Shown: positions 9,113-15,953 of the stretch, one piece after another
Position numbering within the stretch: position 1 is the stretch's first letter
Layout of the letters: every line of letters starts with the position of its first letter
From: Candidatus Goldiibacteriota bacterium
GTDB lineage: Bacteria; Oederibacteriota; PGYV01; DSYL01
Assembly (NCBI GenBank): GCA_026418955.1
Contig: JAOAAI010000145.1
Location: 1-16,045, forward strand
Direction: 5' to 3'
DNA: 16,045 bases
Translations under genes and position numbers: made by a program
Notes under the pieces: generated by a model
Seen by the model: the letters and a program-made list of their open reading frames with translations, nothing else
The model's database searches: none
What the model was told of the DNA's origin: nothing

Positions 9113-9973
9113 TTTTACACCTAGTATTTTTGTCTTCTTTTTGAATTCTCTTATTATCTTTTTTGTAATACTTCCAGGAGTTCCATCGTTTATCACTCTT
9201 GCATCGATTTTTACAACAGGTATTACCTCCGCAGCTGTCCCTGTTAAAAAGCATTCATCAGCTGTATATAAATCATATCTTGTCATTATTTTTTCATGGG
9301 TTTTTATCTTTAAACTGTTTGCTATTTCAATTACTGTTTCTCTGGTTATACCTTCAAGAACACCTATATAAGGTGGGGTAGTAAAAAGTTGCCCATTTTT
9401 AACAATAAATATATTATCACCTGTTGCTTCGGTAACATACCCTTGTTCATTTATCATAACAGCTTCAAAACTTCCATGGTTAATTGCTTCTATCTTTGCA
9501 AGAATGTTGTTTAAATAATTTAATGATTTAACCTGAGGATTCAACGCTTCACTTATGTTTCTTCTTATTGCAACCGTTGTTATCTCAAGTCCTTTTTTAT
9601 AAAACTCCTCAGGATATAATTTTATGTTATCAACAATTATAAAATAAGTCGGCTTTGAACATTTTCTTGGATCCAGCCCAAGATCACCTACACCTCTTGT
9701 AACAACTAAACGTATATAACCATTTCTTATTTTACTTGCAGAAACAACTTTAATTGTTTCTTTTATCATTTGTTCTTTGGACATACCTATATCAAGCATT
9801 ATAAATTTTGCAGAGTTATAAAGTCTGTCAATATGTTCTTTTAACCTGAAAATATTTCCATCATATATTCTAATACCTTCAAAAACACCATCACCATACA
9901 AGAGACCATGGTCAAAGACAGAAATTTTTGCATCTTCTTTACTCACAAGTTTACCATTTAAATTAACAAGCAT
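9098..9973 (-). CDS. ilvE: Class IV PLP-dependent aminotransferase, branched-chain amino acid type
   Basis: 291 residues, the usual length of IlvE-like enzymes. IlvE exchanges amino groups between glutamate and the branched-chain 2-oxo acids in the last step of valine, leucine and isoleucine synthesis or the first step of breakdown. Fold-type IV signatures are VFDHGLLYGDGVFEGIR (19-35), the PLP-binding Lys149 in KSLNYLNNILAK, the E182/N187 motif TEATGDNIF, GVLEGITRETVIEIA (204-218) and FLTGTAAEVIPV (242-253). The family also contains D-amino acid aminotransferases and aminodeoxychorismate lyase; the GTAAEV loop and the intact KSLNYLNN favour IlvE. No other ilv or leu genes are nearby, so the enzyme is isolated from its pathway in this window. 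SD GGAGG stands 6 nt before the ATG. It begins 17 nt after lolD and is co-directional with the operon. Confidence 0.88.
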   Translation of the reverse strand: MLVNLNGKLVSKEDAKISVFDHGLLYGDGVFEGIRIYDGNIFRLKEHIDRLYNSAKFIMLDIGMSKEQMIKETIKVVSASKIRNGYIRLVVTRGVGDLGLDPRKCSKPTYFIIVDNIKLYPEEFYKKGLEITTVAIRRNISEALNPQVKSLNYLNNILAKIEAINHGSFEAVMINEQGYVTEATGDNIFIVKNGQLFTTPPYIGVLEGITRETVIEIANSLKIKTHEKIMTRYDLYTADECFLTGTAAEVIPVVKIDARVINDGTPGSITKKIIREFKKKTKILGVKVKYD

Positions 9974-9990
9974 AAATAACCTCCAAAAAT

Positions 9991-10686
9991 TTATTTATTG
10001 TTTATTCTTTTTATATCTTTTATTTCACCGTCATCTATATAAATAACTCTATCTCCAAAAGAAGCAAGTTTTTCATTATGGGTTACAATAACAAATGTCT
10101 GCTGAAAATTTTTATTTAAATCCACAATTATTTTATGTATTAATTCTGCATTTTGTCTATCAAGATTACCCGTCGGTTCATCTGCAAAAACAATATCTGG
10201 ATCATTTATTATTGCTCTTGCAATTGCAACTCTCTGCTGCTCACCACCTGAAAGTTCAGAAGGTCTATGATTTAATCTTCCACCTAACCCAAGAGTTATG
10301 AGTATTTTTTTTGCTTTTTCGGTTGCGTCTTTTTTACTATCCTCATTTATTAAAGCCGGTATTATAACATTTTCCAAAGCGGTAAATTCAGGTAACAAAT
10401 GATGAAATTGAAAAATGAATCCCATTTTTTTATTTCGTAAAGATGCAATTTTATCATCATCAAGGTTATAAATATCTATATCATCCAATATAATTTTACC
10501 TGTTGTTGGTCTGCTTATACCACCCATTATTGAAAGCAATGTAGATTTTCCAGCACCGGATGGCCCAACAAGCATAAGCAGTTCACCTTTATTCACTTCA
10601 AAATTTATATTTTTTAATACATTTATTTGATTTTTACCTGTAACAAATGATTTTCTTATCTCTCTTACAATCATGATATTATTCAT
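9991..10686 (-). CDS. lolD: LolD-type ABC transporter ATPase (lipoprotein release)
   Basis: 231 residues, typical for LolD. It powers extraction of outer-membrane lipoproteins from the inner membrane together with the LolC/E permease. Motifs: Walker A GPSGAGKS (41-48), Q-loop Gln93 in GFIFQFHHLLPEFTALENV, signature LSGGEQQRVAIARA (145-158), Walker B IVFADEPTGNLD (165-176), and switch His203 (IVTHNEKLAS). The sequence around the Q-loop is characteristic of the LolD/MacB/FtsE group; the adjacent LolC/E-like permease decides for LolD. The start ATG at 10684-10686 overlaps the last codons of lolC, indicating translational coupling, and has GAGG 9 nt upstream. A second ATG four codons later is possible. 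Confidence 0.92.
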   Translation of the reverse strand: MNNIMIVREIRKSFVTGKNQINVLKNINFEVNKGELLMLVGPSGAGKSTLLSIMGGISRPTTGKIILDDIDIYNLDDDKIASLRNKKMGFIFQFHHLLPEFTALENVIIPALINEDSKKDATEKAKKILITLGLGGRLNHRPSELSGGEQQRVAIARAIINDPDIVFADEPTGNLDRQNAELIHKIIVDLNKNFQQTFVIVTHNEKLASFGDRVIYIDDGEIKDIKRINNK

Positions 10687-11917
10687 ATCTTATTGCCTCA
10701 ACTGGATCAAGTCGTGATGCCTGAAATGCAGGATAAAGCGTGGATAAAAAAGAAATAAAAACAGCAACAATAGGAATAATTATAACCTCCTGCCATTTTA
10801 TAGAAACAGCAAGTTTATCAATATAATAAACACTACCTCCACCAGGCATTGATATTGGAAAAGCTTTTAAATAAAAACAAACACCTATACCGATTATAAA
10901 CCCAATAACAGAACCAATAATACCCGTTGCTACTCCTTGTATAATAAAAATATTCATAATATCCCTATTATTTGCACCGATTGACTTTAATACACCAATC
11001 TCTTTTGTCTTTCTCATAACAATCATAATAAGTGTGCTTGCTATATTAAAAGCTGCAACAAGAACAATTAAAACTAAAATAATAAACATTGCTATTTTTT
11101 CTATTTTTAAGGCAGCAAATAAATTTTTATTCATTGACATCCAATCACGAGCCCAAATATTTTTAAACCTTCTATGTATTTCCGATGCGACATAAGAAGC
11201 ATTTTCAATTTTATCGGTTTTAATTGCTATACCTGTTATAATATCATCTTTTTCAAAAAGTTCCTGAGCTGTTTTTAATGATACATATGTAAATGTACTA
11301 TCATAATCATACATTCCAGCTTCAAAAATACCAACTATTTTCATTTTCATCATTTTAGGCATTGGACCTGCTGGTGTTTTCTTAAAAACAGGTGAGATAA
11401 TAACAACATCATCGCCAATATCAGCGCCTGTTGCTAGAGAGAGTTCTTTACCTATAATTATACCTTTTTCATTATTAGGAAGGTCCTTTGTTATTGAATC
11501 TATATCTCCTTTTATTATGTTTTTTGAAAGTTTATTTACTTTTGAAATACTTTCTGGGATTACCCCCCATAATAAAATACCATCAACTTTGTCAGAATAT
11601 TTTAGCATCACTTGCCCCATATAATACGGCGCAACAGCAACAACATGTTCTATCTCTTCAATCTTTTTAATAATATCATTATAATCTTTTATACCTTCCC
11701 TAGTATTACCCGGAAGAGCAATTACATGGGCATTTGTTCCTATAATTCTATTTCTGATATCTTCATGAAATCCATTCATAACAGAAATTACAACAATTAA
11801 AGCTGTAACACCGAGTGCAATACCAGCTATGGAGATAAAACTTATTATAGAAATAAATCCCTGTTTCTTTGCACCAAGATATCTCAAACCTATGAAATAT
11901 GTAAAACGCCTAGGCAT
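10679..11917 (-). CDS. lolC: LolC/LolE family lipoprotein-releasing permease
   Basis: 412 residues with the LolC/E plan: an N-terminal transmembrane helix (about 21-48, ISFISIAGIALGVTALIVVI) preceded by the typical FIGLRYLGAKKQGF, a large periplasmic domain (about 50-270), then three transmembrane helices (about 274-300, 322-350, 376-398) and the family C-terminus YPAFQASRLDPVEAIRYE. The cytoplasmic loop MRKTKEIGVLKSIGA (301-315) is the coupling region to the ATPase. Only one permease gene is present, where E. coli has lolC and lolE flanking lolD. So either this is a single permease acting as a homodimer, as in other diderms with one LolC/E gene, or a second copy lies elsewhere. SD AAGGAGAG stands just upstream of the ATG. 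It follows lysS by 27 nt. Confidence 0.92.
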   Translation of the reverse strand: MPRRFTYFIGLRYLGAKKQGFISIISFISIAGIALGVTALIVVISVMNGFHEDIRNRIIGTNAHVIALPGNTREGIKDYNDIIKKIEEIEHVVAVAPYYMGQVMLKYSDKVDGILLWGVIPESISKVNKLSKNIIKGDIDSITKDLPNNEKGIIIGKELSLATGADIGDDVVIISPVFKKTPAGPMPKMMKMKIVGIFEAGMYDYDSTFTYVSLKTAQELFEKDDIITGIAIKTDKIENASYVASEIHRRFKNIWARDWMSMNKNLFAALKIEKIAMFIILVLIVLVAAFNIASTLIMIVMRKTKEIGVLKSIGANNRDIMNIFIIQGVATGIIGSVIGFIIGIGVCFYLKAFPISMPGGGSVYYIDKLAVSIKWQEVIIIPIVAVFISFLSTLYPAFQASRLDPVEAIRYE

Positions 11918-11944
11918 ATAACTCTCTCCTTTTACTTTACTATA

Positions 11945-13459
11945 TCATCTATTATCGGGTCTTAATAATGGAAACAATATTACATCTCTTATGGAAGCAG
12001 AATTAGTAAAAAGCATAACAAGCCTGTCTATTCCAACACCTAGACCACCAGCTGGTGGCATACCATATTTCAATGCCTCAATAAAATCATAATCTATAAC
12101 ACGAGATACCTCACCATTAGTATCCATTTCAATTTGCTTTTTAAATCTCTGTTCTTGATCAATAGGATCATTTAATTCAGAAAAACCATTACCTATTTCC
12201 CTTCCATAAATGAAAGGTTCAAATCTCTCAGTAACTGTTGGATCCAACCTGCTTATTTTAGCAAGCGGAGATATTTCAACAGGGAAATCCGTGATAAAAA
12301 CTGGCTGAATCAACTTAGGTTCCACAAACGCTTCAAAAACATGGGCTATCAGTTCCCCTCGTGTTATACCTTTTCTTATTTCAATTTCTTCTTTTTGGGC
12401 AAGTAATTCAATTATTTCATCGTCTTTCATATTTTCAATATCAATAGCCGCGTATTCTTTAATAGCGTCCTTCATTGAAATTCTTTTCCATGGAGGATTT
12501 AAATCTATTTTTTCTCCCTGGTATTCAATAATACGTGTTTTAAGAATCTTATCTGCTAGATAAACAACCATGTTCTCCATAATTTGCATGACATAGGTGT
12601 AATCTTCATATGCTGCATAAAGTTCAAGCATAGTAAATTCAGGATTATGTTTTATTGATATACCTTCATTTCTGAAATTTCTGTTTATTTCATAAACCTT
12701 TTCAAATCCAGCAACAAGTAATCTTTTAAGATACAGTTCCGGAGCTATTCTTAAATATAAATCCATATCAAGTACATTGTGATGTGTAATAAACGGTCTT
12801 GCTTTTGCTCCACCCGGTATTGGATGAAGCATTGGTGTTTCCACTTCTATGAAACCGAGTTCATCAAGAAAGTTCCTTATTTCTTTTATTATTTTTGTTC
12901 TTGTCTCAAATGTTTTCTTAACATCTTCATTAACAATAAGGTCTAGATATCTTTTTCTATATCTTAATTCTTTATCTTTTAGGCCATGAAATTTTTCAGG
13001 CATAGGTAGGAGCGATTTAGTAAGGATATCAAACTTTATAACTTTTAATGTCATCTCACCTGTTCTTGTTCTGAAAATATTGCCTTCTATTCCTATAATA
13101 TCCCCTATATCTAGTTTATTAAAAATCTGATAATCTCTTTCGCCTATTATATCTTTTCTAACATAAAATTGAATAACACCAGTTCCATCCTTTAAATTTC
13201 CAAAACATGTCTTACCATGGCCACGCAATGTCATTATCCGACCAGCTATTTTTTCTGTTTCACTACTTTCTATCTCACCTATATTTTCATATTTTTTTCT
13301 TATTGAAGAAATATTTAAGGTCCTCTGAAAAGAATATTTATATGGTTCTATATTTTGTTCTCTTAAAAATTTTAAATTTTCTTTTTTACTTTTTATAAGA
13401 TTTTCTTCTCTTTCACTTTCATGTTTATTCTGGTTTAATTCATTATTTATTTCAGGCAT
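11945..13459 (-). CDS. lysS: Class II lysyl-tRNA synthetase
   Basis: About 504 residues, normal for bacterial LysRS-II, which charges tRNA-Lys in the cytoplasm. Visible: a charged N-terminal helix; the anticodon-binding OB fold (KIAGRIMTLRGHGKTCFGNL onward); motif 1 around FLDELGFIEVETPML; HPIPGGAKARPFITHHN; motif 2 FRNEGISIKHNPEFTMLELY; the adenylate-site segment GREIGNGFSELNDP; and motif 3 GLGVGIDRLVMLFTNS ending VILFPLLRP. The ATG at 13457-13459 is chosen because GGAG lies 6 nt before it; the ATG at 13469-13471 has no SD and would only add MEKN. The GGAG itself lies inside those four extra codons. It follows the PHP gene by 38 nt from this start. Confidence 0.97.
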   Translation of the reverse strand: MPEINNELNQNKHESEREENLIKSKKENLKFLREQNIEPYKYSFQRTLNISSIRKKYENIGEIESSETEKIAGRIMTLRGHGKTCFGNLKDGTGVIQFYVRKDIIGERDYQIFNKLDIGDIIGIEGNIFRTRTGEMTLKVIKFDILTKSLLPMPEKFHGLKDKELRYRKRYLDLIVNEDVKKTFETRTKIIKEIRNFLDELGFIEVETPMLHPIPGGAKARPFITHHNVLDMDLYLRIAPELYLKRLLVAGFEKVYEINRNFRNEGISIKHNPEFTMLELYAAYEDYTYVMQIMENMVVYLADKILKTRIIEYQGEKIDLNPPWKRISMKDAIKEYAAIDIENMKDDEIIELLAQKEEIEIRKGITRGELIAHVFEAFVEPKLIQPVFITDFPVEISPLAKISRLDPTVTERFEPFIYGREIGNGFSELNDPIDQEQRFKKQIEMDTNGEVSRVIDYDFIEALKYGMPPAGGLGVGIDRLVMLFTNSASIRDVILFPLLRPDNR

Positions 13460-13497
13460 ATTTTTCTCCATTAAATGATATAATAAAGTTTATTGTT

Positions 13498-14334
13498 TTA
13501 TAATTTTTTGTAATATTTTTTTATATCCATAAGATATTCATAAGGCAACCGTATATCTCCTATTTTTCCATAATCTCTCTGATTTCCATGACAATCAGAA
13601 CCACCAGATATCAATAGATTATTCTCTCTGGCAAGATCAATATATTTTGCACTCACAGAGTAAGGTTGATCGGGATGGTATGCTTCCAACCCATCAAGTC
13701 CTTGTTCTTTCCATTTTAAAATAATTTCATCTGTCTGCAAATGAGAAGGATGAGCAAGTATTGCTATTCCGCCTATCTTTTTTATTATTTCAATAGCATC
13801 ATTTACTGTTATTCTTTCTTTTTCTACATAAGCTGGTTTGCCCTCTCCTAAAAATCTATCAAAAGCTTCTTTTACACTTTTTACAATATTTTTTTCAGAA
13901 AGTAGCCGTGCAATGTGGAGACGCCCTGCATTATTCATATTATCCGTAATTTCATAAAGTTCTTCAAATTTTATTTTTATTCCATGGTCTTTTAATCTCT
14001 TAATTATTTTTTTTGCTCTCTCAACACGTACTTTTTGAAATTTTGTCAAACGTTCCAAAAATTCTTTATCTTTCCAATTTATATAAAGACCGATTATATG
14101 AACTTCTCTTTTATTATGTATTGCAGAAAGTTCTACTCCTGGTATAAACTCAATCTGATATTTTTTTTCAAAAAACAAAGCCTCATCAACAGCAGCCACA
14201 GTATCATGATCGGTTATAGCAATAGCTGCTGCTCCGGCTTTTTTTGCATTTTCAAAAACCTCTTCAACAGTAAAGGTTCCATCAGATTTTACAGTATGAA
14301 TATGTAAATCAGCCCATTTTTCATCTTTTTTCAA
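13498..14334 (-). CDS. PHP-domain phosphoesterase (RNase AM/TrpH/YciV family)
   Basis: 278 residues, the normal size of this family, whose studied members are 5'-3' exoribonucleases or nucleoside 3',5'-bisphosphate phosphatases using a trinuclear metal site. Metal-binding motifs are complete: DLHIHT (9-14) with SDG (17-19), ITDHDT (40-45), PGVELSA (65-71), His79 in REVHIIGLY, AHPSH (194-198) and GGSDCHG (244-250); GRLHIAR (137-143) is also typical. The start is TTG at 14332-14334: GGAAG lies 7 nt upstream and no in-frame ATG or GTG precedes the first conserved motif. It is the first protein gene of the long minus-strand operon. Substrate (short RNA or pAp) is not decidable from sequence; histidinol phosphatase is less likely given the motif set. 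Confidence 0.9.
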   Translation of the reverse strand: MKKDEKWADLHIHTVKSDGTFTVEEVFENAKKAGAAAIAITDHDTVAAVDEALFFEKKYQIEFIPGVELSAIHNKREVHIIGLYINWKDKEFLERLTKFQKVRVERAKKIIKRLKDHGIKIKFEELYEITDNMNNAGRLHIARLLSEKNIVKSVKEAFDRFLGEGKPAYVEKERITVNDAIEIIKKIGGIAILAHPSHLQTDEIILKWKEQGLDGLEAYHPDQPYSVSAKYIDLARENNLLISGGSDCHGNQRDYGKIGDIRLPYEYLMDIKKYYKKL

Positions 14335-14361
14335 TTCTATTCTTCCTTATTATATTATTTA

Positions 14362-14381
14362 AGCGAGCATTAAAGCTCGCT
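14362..14381 (-). promoter_or_regulatory. GC-rich hairpin between tRNA-Gly and the PHP gene
   Basis: AGCGAGC and GCTCGCT form a perfect 7-bp stem around a 6-nt loop, standing out in a nearly pure A/T spacer. On the minus strand it follows tRNA-Gly and is followed by TTAAATAATATAAT, so it lacks a proper U-run. It may be a weak terminator, an attenuator or a 5' stabiliser of the operon mRNA. A candidate extended -10 (TGGTAAAAT, 14385-14393) lies immediately upstream and would start transcription within the stem. Confidence 0.45.
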
Positions 14382-14424
14382 AATATTTTACCATAAATTA
14401 TAATATTTTATATATTTTATTTTT

Positions 14425-14498
14425 TGGAGCGGGCGATGGGAATCGAACCCACGTTTCAAGCTTGGGAAGCTCGCATTCTGCCATTGAATTACGCCCGC
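14425..14498 (-). tRNA. tRNA-Gly(CCC)
   Basis: The minus strand folds as a standard tRNA: acceptor GCGGGCG/CGCCCGC, D-stem ATTC/GAAT, anticodon stem CGAGC/GCTTG with one G-T pair, loop TTCCCAA giving anticodon CCC (reads GGG), T-arm GTGGG-TTCGATT-CCCAT, discriminator T and an encoded CCA. A single T insertion error could not convert it to TCC without disturbing the 7-nt loop. It resembles the bacterial glyU type. Confidence 0.95.
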
Positions 14499-14513
14499 AT
14501 AATTTAATAATAA

Positions 14514-14542
14514 ATTATAAAATTTTTTATAAAATTTGTAAA
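14514..14542 (-). promoter_or_regulatory. Promoter of tRNA-Gly
   Basis: TTTACA (-35, 14537-14542) and TATAAT (-10, 14514-14519) are separated by exactly 17 nt on the minus strand. The predicted start near 14507 leaves a leader of about 9 nt before the tRNA 5' end, as expected for a tRNA gene. Confidence 0.65.
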
Positions 14543-14572
14543 TAATATTCTATAAAATAATATTTTCTAAGC

Positions 14573-14611
14573 ATGTTGACAACAAATGTTCACTAAAAAT
14601 GTTCATAAAAA
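14573..14611. repeat. Three tandem 13-bp imperfect repeats (ATGTT-headed)
   Basis: On the plus strand three units follow head to tail: ATGTTGACAACAA, ATGTTCACTAAAA and ATGTTCATAAAAA. ATGTT begins at 14573, 14586 and 14599, an exact 13-nt period. Units 2 and 3 share ATGTTCA and differ at two positions. They lie upstream of the tRNA-Gly promoter and downstream of the HPr gene. The arrangement is iteron-like and may be a protein-binding site; function unknown. Confidence 0.5.
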
Positions 14612-14635
14612 AATATAATAAATTTTTTACGAAAT

Positions 14636-14656
14636 CGTTATTAAAAATTTTTAACG
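14636..14656 (-). terminator. Weak hairpin downstream of the HPr gene
   Basis: CGTTA and TAACG flank an A/T-only centre, about 30 nt past the HPr stop on the minus strand. The stem is only 5 bp and no clean U-run follows, so termination is doubtful; it is simply the only inverted repeat in this spacer. Confidence 0.2.
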
Positions 14657-14687
14657 AACTCCTTAAAAAAAATTTAATTTACATTAC

Positions 14688-15299
14688 TTAAAATTTTTCT
14701 TTCGTCAACAACGCCTCTATTGCATCAAGCGCTTCTTTTGCCTGTTTACCATAAGCAATAAATGTTACTTCATCTCCCATGGCTGCACACAATCCAACAA
14801 GCGATAATACAGAACTTACATTCATAAATGGAACCCCATTTAATTTGAAATTGTAATGTTCCATTCCATCCTTATGAATATAAATTGAACAATCATATTT
14901 TTTTGCAATTTCAACAAGTGTTCCAGACGGCCGAACATGTAAACCATTTTTATTTTTGATTGTTATTTTTCTTGAAACAAAATCATTTGCTAGTAATGAT
15001 TCCTTTTCTTGACGCCATATTTCTGCGTACTTTTTCATCCATTCATCTACTGCTTCCTCACCCAAATCCCTGCCTGCTTCTTGCGATTTTAAATATTTAT
15101 GTTTTTGAATTTCTTGTAACTGTTCAAGATTATCACGTCTAGTTTTTTCTCTACGCCAGTCCTCCATATATTTATTAAAAAAAGATTGTATTGCTTCATC
15201 AATAGAAACTTCTCTTTTTAATTCTACACCGAGAAAATAGCGATGCTCTTCAATTGCTTTTAATTCAGAAGGTGTTAAATCTTTATTATTAAATGTCAT
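14688..15299 (-). CDS. HPr-domain phosphocarrier protein with a duplicated N-terminal helical motif
   Basis: 203 residues, against about 88 for normal HPr. Residues 108-203 are an HPr domain: SRKITIKNKNGLHVRPSGTL with the PEP-dependent phosphorylation site His121 next to Arg123, and a regulatory-serine region NVSSVLSLVGL (Ser162/Ser163) near GDEVTFIAYG. The first 107 residues hold two related segments, 16-52 and 64-99, sharing the pattern I-x-x-H-[RK]-Y ... R ... A-[IV]-x-x-[FW]-x-x-K-Y-x-E-x-W-R-x-E-K, joined by a charged linker (TRRDNLEQLQE). They look helical; no signal peptide or membrane segment is present. No EI, EII or HPr kinase gene is nearby, so a regulatory role is as likely as sugar transport. 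ATG at 15297-15299 has a modest SD (TAGGT). It is a single-gene unit among tRNAs. Confidence 0.85.
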   Translation of the reverse strand: MTFNNKDLTPSELKAIEEHRYFLGVELKREVSIDEAIQSFFNKYMEDWRREKTRRDNLEQLQEIQKHKYLKSQEAGRDLGEEAVDEWMKKYAEIWRQEKESLLANDFVSRKITIKNKNGLHVRPSGTLVEIAKKYDCSIYIHKDGMEHYNFKLNGVPFMNVSSVLSLVGLCAAMGDEVTFIAYGKQAKEALDAIEALLTKEKF

Positions 15300-15366
15300 T
15301 TTATTACCTAGATATTTACTGTTAACAAAAACGTTTCATAATGGTTATTTAATAGTTTGTAAATAA

Positions 15367-15380
15367 ATTATACTAGTATA
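15367..15380 (-). promoter_or_regulatory. -10 region and 12-bp palindrome upstream of the HPr gene
   Basis: A TATAAT (minus strand, 15367-15372) lies about 70 nt upstream of the HPr start, overlapping the perfect 12-bp palindrome TATACTAGTATA (15369-15380). The -35 is poor (TTTAAG at a 19-nt spacer). A palindrome over a -10 box is a plausible repressor operator, though A/T-rich palindromes also occur by chance. Confidence 0.35.
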
Positions 15381-15400
15381 GTAAAAACTATCTTAAACTT

Positions 15401-15453
15401 TTTATTGCTCTGTGTTTAAATATTCCATTTTCTATTTTCGTGTTTATTGCTCT
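15401..15453. repeat. Pair of 11-bp direct repeats between HPr and tRNA-Val
   Basis: TTTATTGCTCT occurs at 15401-15411 and again at 15443-15453, 42 nt apart; the 7-mer GTGTTTA also occurs twice nearby. They lie just downstream of tRNA-Val on the minus strand. This may be the trace of a small duplication; no function is apparent. Confidence 0.3.
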
Positions 15454-15457
15454 AATA

Positions 15458-15535
15458 TGGTGGGCGCTAGGGGACTCGAACCTCTGACCTTCTGCTTGTA
15501 AGGCAGACGCTCTAAACCAACTGAGCTAAGCGCCC
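15458..15535 (-). tRNA. tRNA-Val(TAC)
   Basis: Standard fold on the minus strand: acceptor GGGCGCT/AGCGCCC, D-stem GCTC/GAGC, anticodon stem TCTGC/GCAGA, loop CTTACAA giving anticodon TAC, variable loop AGGTC, T-loop TTCGAGT, discriminator A and an encoded CCA. The T-stem AGAGG/CCCCT contains one A-C mismatch at its central pair (51:63), which is unusual but tolerable. Confidence 0.95.
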
Positions 15536-15547
15536 ACATTTTTTTAT

Positions 15548-15556
15548 ATTATAACA
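15548..15556 (-). promoter_or_regulatory. Extended -10 promoter of tRNA-Val
   Basis: The minus strand reads TGTTATAAT, a perfect -10 with the TGn extension, which can substitute for a weak -35. No good -35 is seen. The start would be near 15541, about 6 nt before the mature tRNA. Confidence 0.5.
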
Positions 15557-15704
15557 TATGATTTTAATTTTATATATTTTGAATTAACTATGAAAAAATT
15601 TTTATAATATACACACAGATAGGATTATTTAAGTGATATAACCTTTAGATTTATTTTTATAAACTAATCTTAATTCTATTTTTGACCTTTCTTAATTTTA
15701 TTTA

Positions 15705-15790
15705 TGGTGGGGAGAGATGGATTTGAACCATCGAAGGCATAAGCCAACAGATTTACAGTCTGCCCCATTTGACCGCTCTGGAATCTCCCC
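15705..15790 (-). tRNA. tRNA-Tyr(GTA)
   Basis: Class II tRNA with a long variable arm (86 nt with CCA) on the minus strand: acceptor GGGGAGA/TCTCCCC, anticodon stem GCAGA/TCTGT, loop CTGTAAA giving GTA, variable arm built on GGC-TTAT-GCC, T-arm GATGG-TTCAAAT-CCATC, discriminator A and an encoded CCA. The first 7 acceptor bases, with flanks, are repeated directly upstream (see the 15782-15805 repeat). Confidence 0.95.
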
Positions 15791-15805
15791 ACTAATCTCC
15801 CCACT
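15782..15805 (-). repeat. 12-bp tandem duplication of the tRNA-Tyr 5' end
   Basis: AGTGGGGAGATT occurs twice in a row on the minus strand (15794-15805 and 15782-15793). The downstream copy contains the true acceptor strand GGGGAGA and the next two bases; the upstream copy is an exact duplicate in the 5' leader. Confidence 0.9.
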
Positions 15806-15858
15806 GCATCAACTTATTTTTTAACAAACACTTTTTAAAGAACGAAAAAATCTTATAT

Positions 15859-15887
15859 AAAATACATAATTCATAAATAATTGTCAA
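15859..15887 (-). promoter_or_regulatory. Promoter of tRNA-Tyr
   Basis: A perfect TTGACA (-35, 15882-15887) is followed after 17 nt by TATTTT (-10, 15859-15864) on the minus strand. The start near 15852 would give a leader of about 60 nt that includes the duplicated acceptor segment. Confidence 0.55.
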
Positions 15888-15953
15888 GAAAAAATAAAAA
15901 ATTTATGGAAAAGTACAGGCACATGATGGTACAGCAAAAATAGTAAAATTAGG

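Noticed and set aside
13460..13471. lysS start at the upstream ATG
   Set aside because: It lacks an SD, while GGAG inside this four-codon stretch is well placed for the second ATG.
14576..14581. Perfect TTGACA on the plus strand
   Set aside because: No -10 lies 16-18 nt downstream and no plus-strand gene follows; it is part of the 13-bp repeat.
15905..15943. Plus-strand mini-ORF of 12 codons (MEKYRHMMVQQK)
   Set aside because: No SD precedes it and the length is within chance, although its base composition is slightly richer in G and C than the surroundings.
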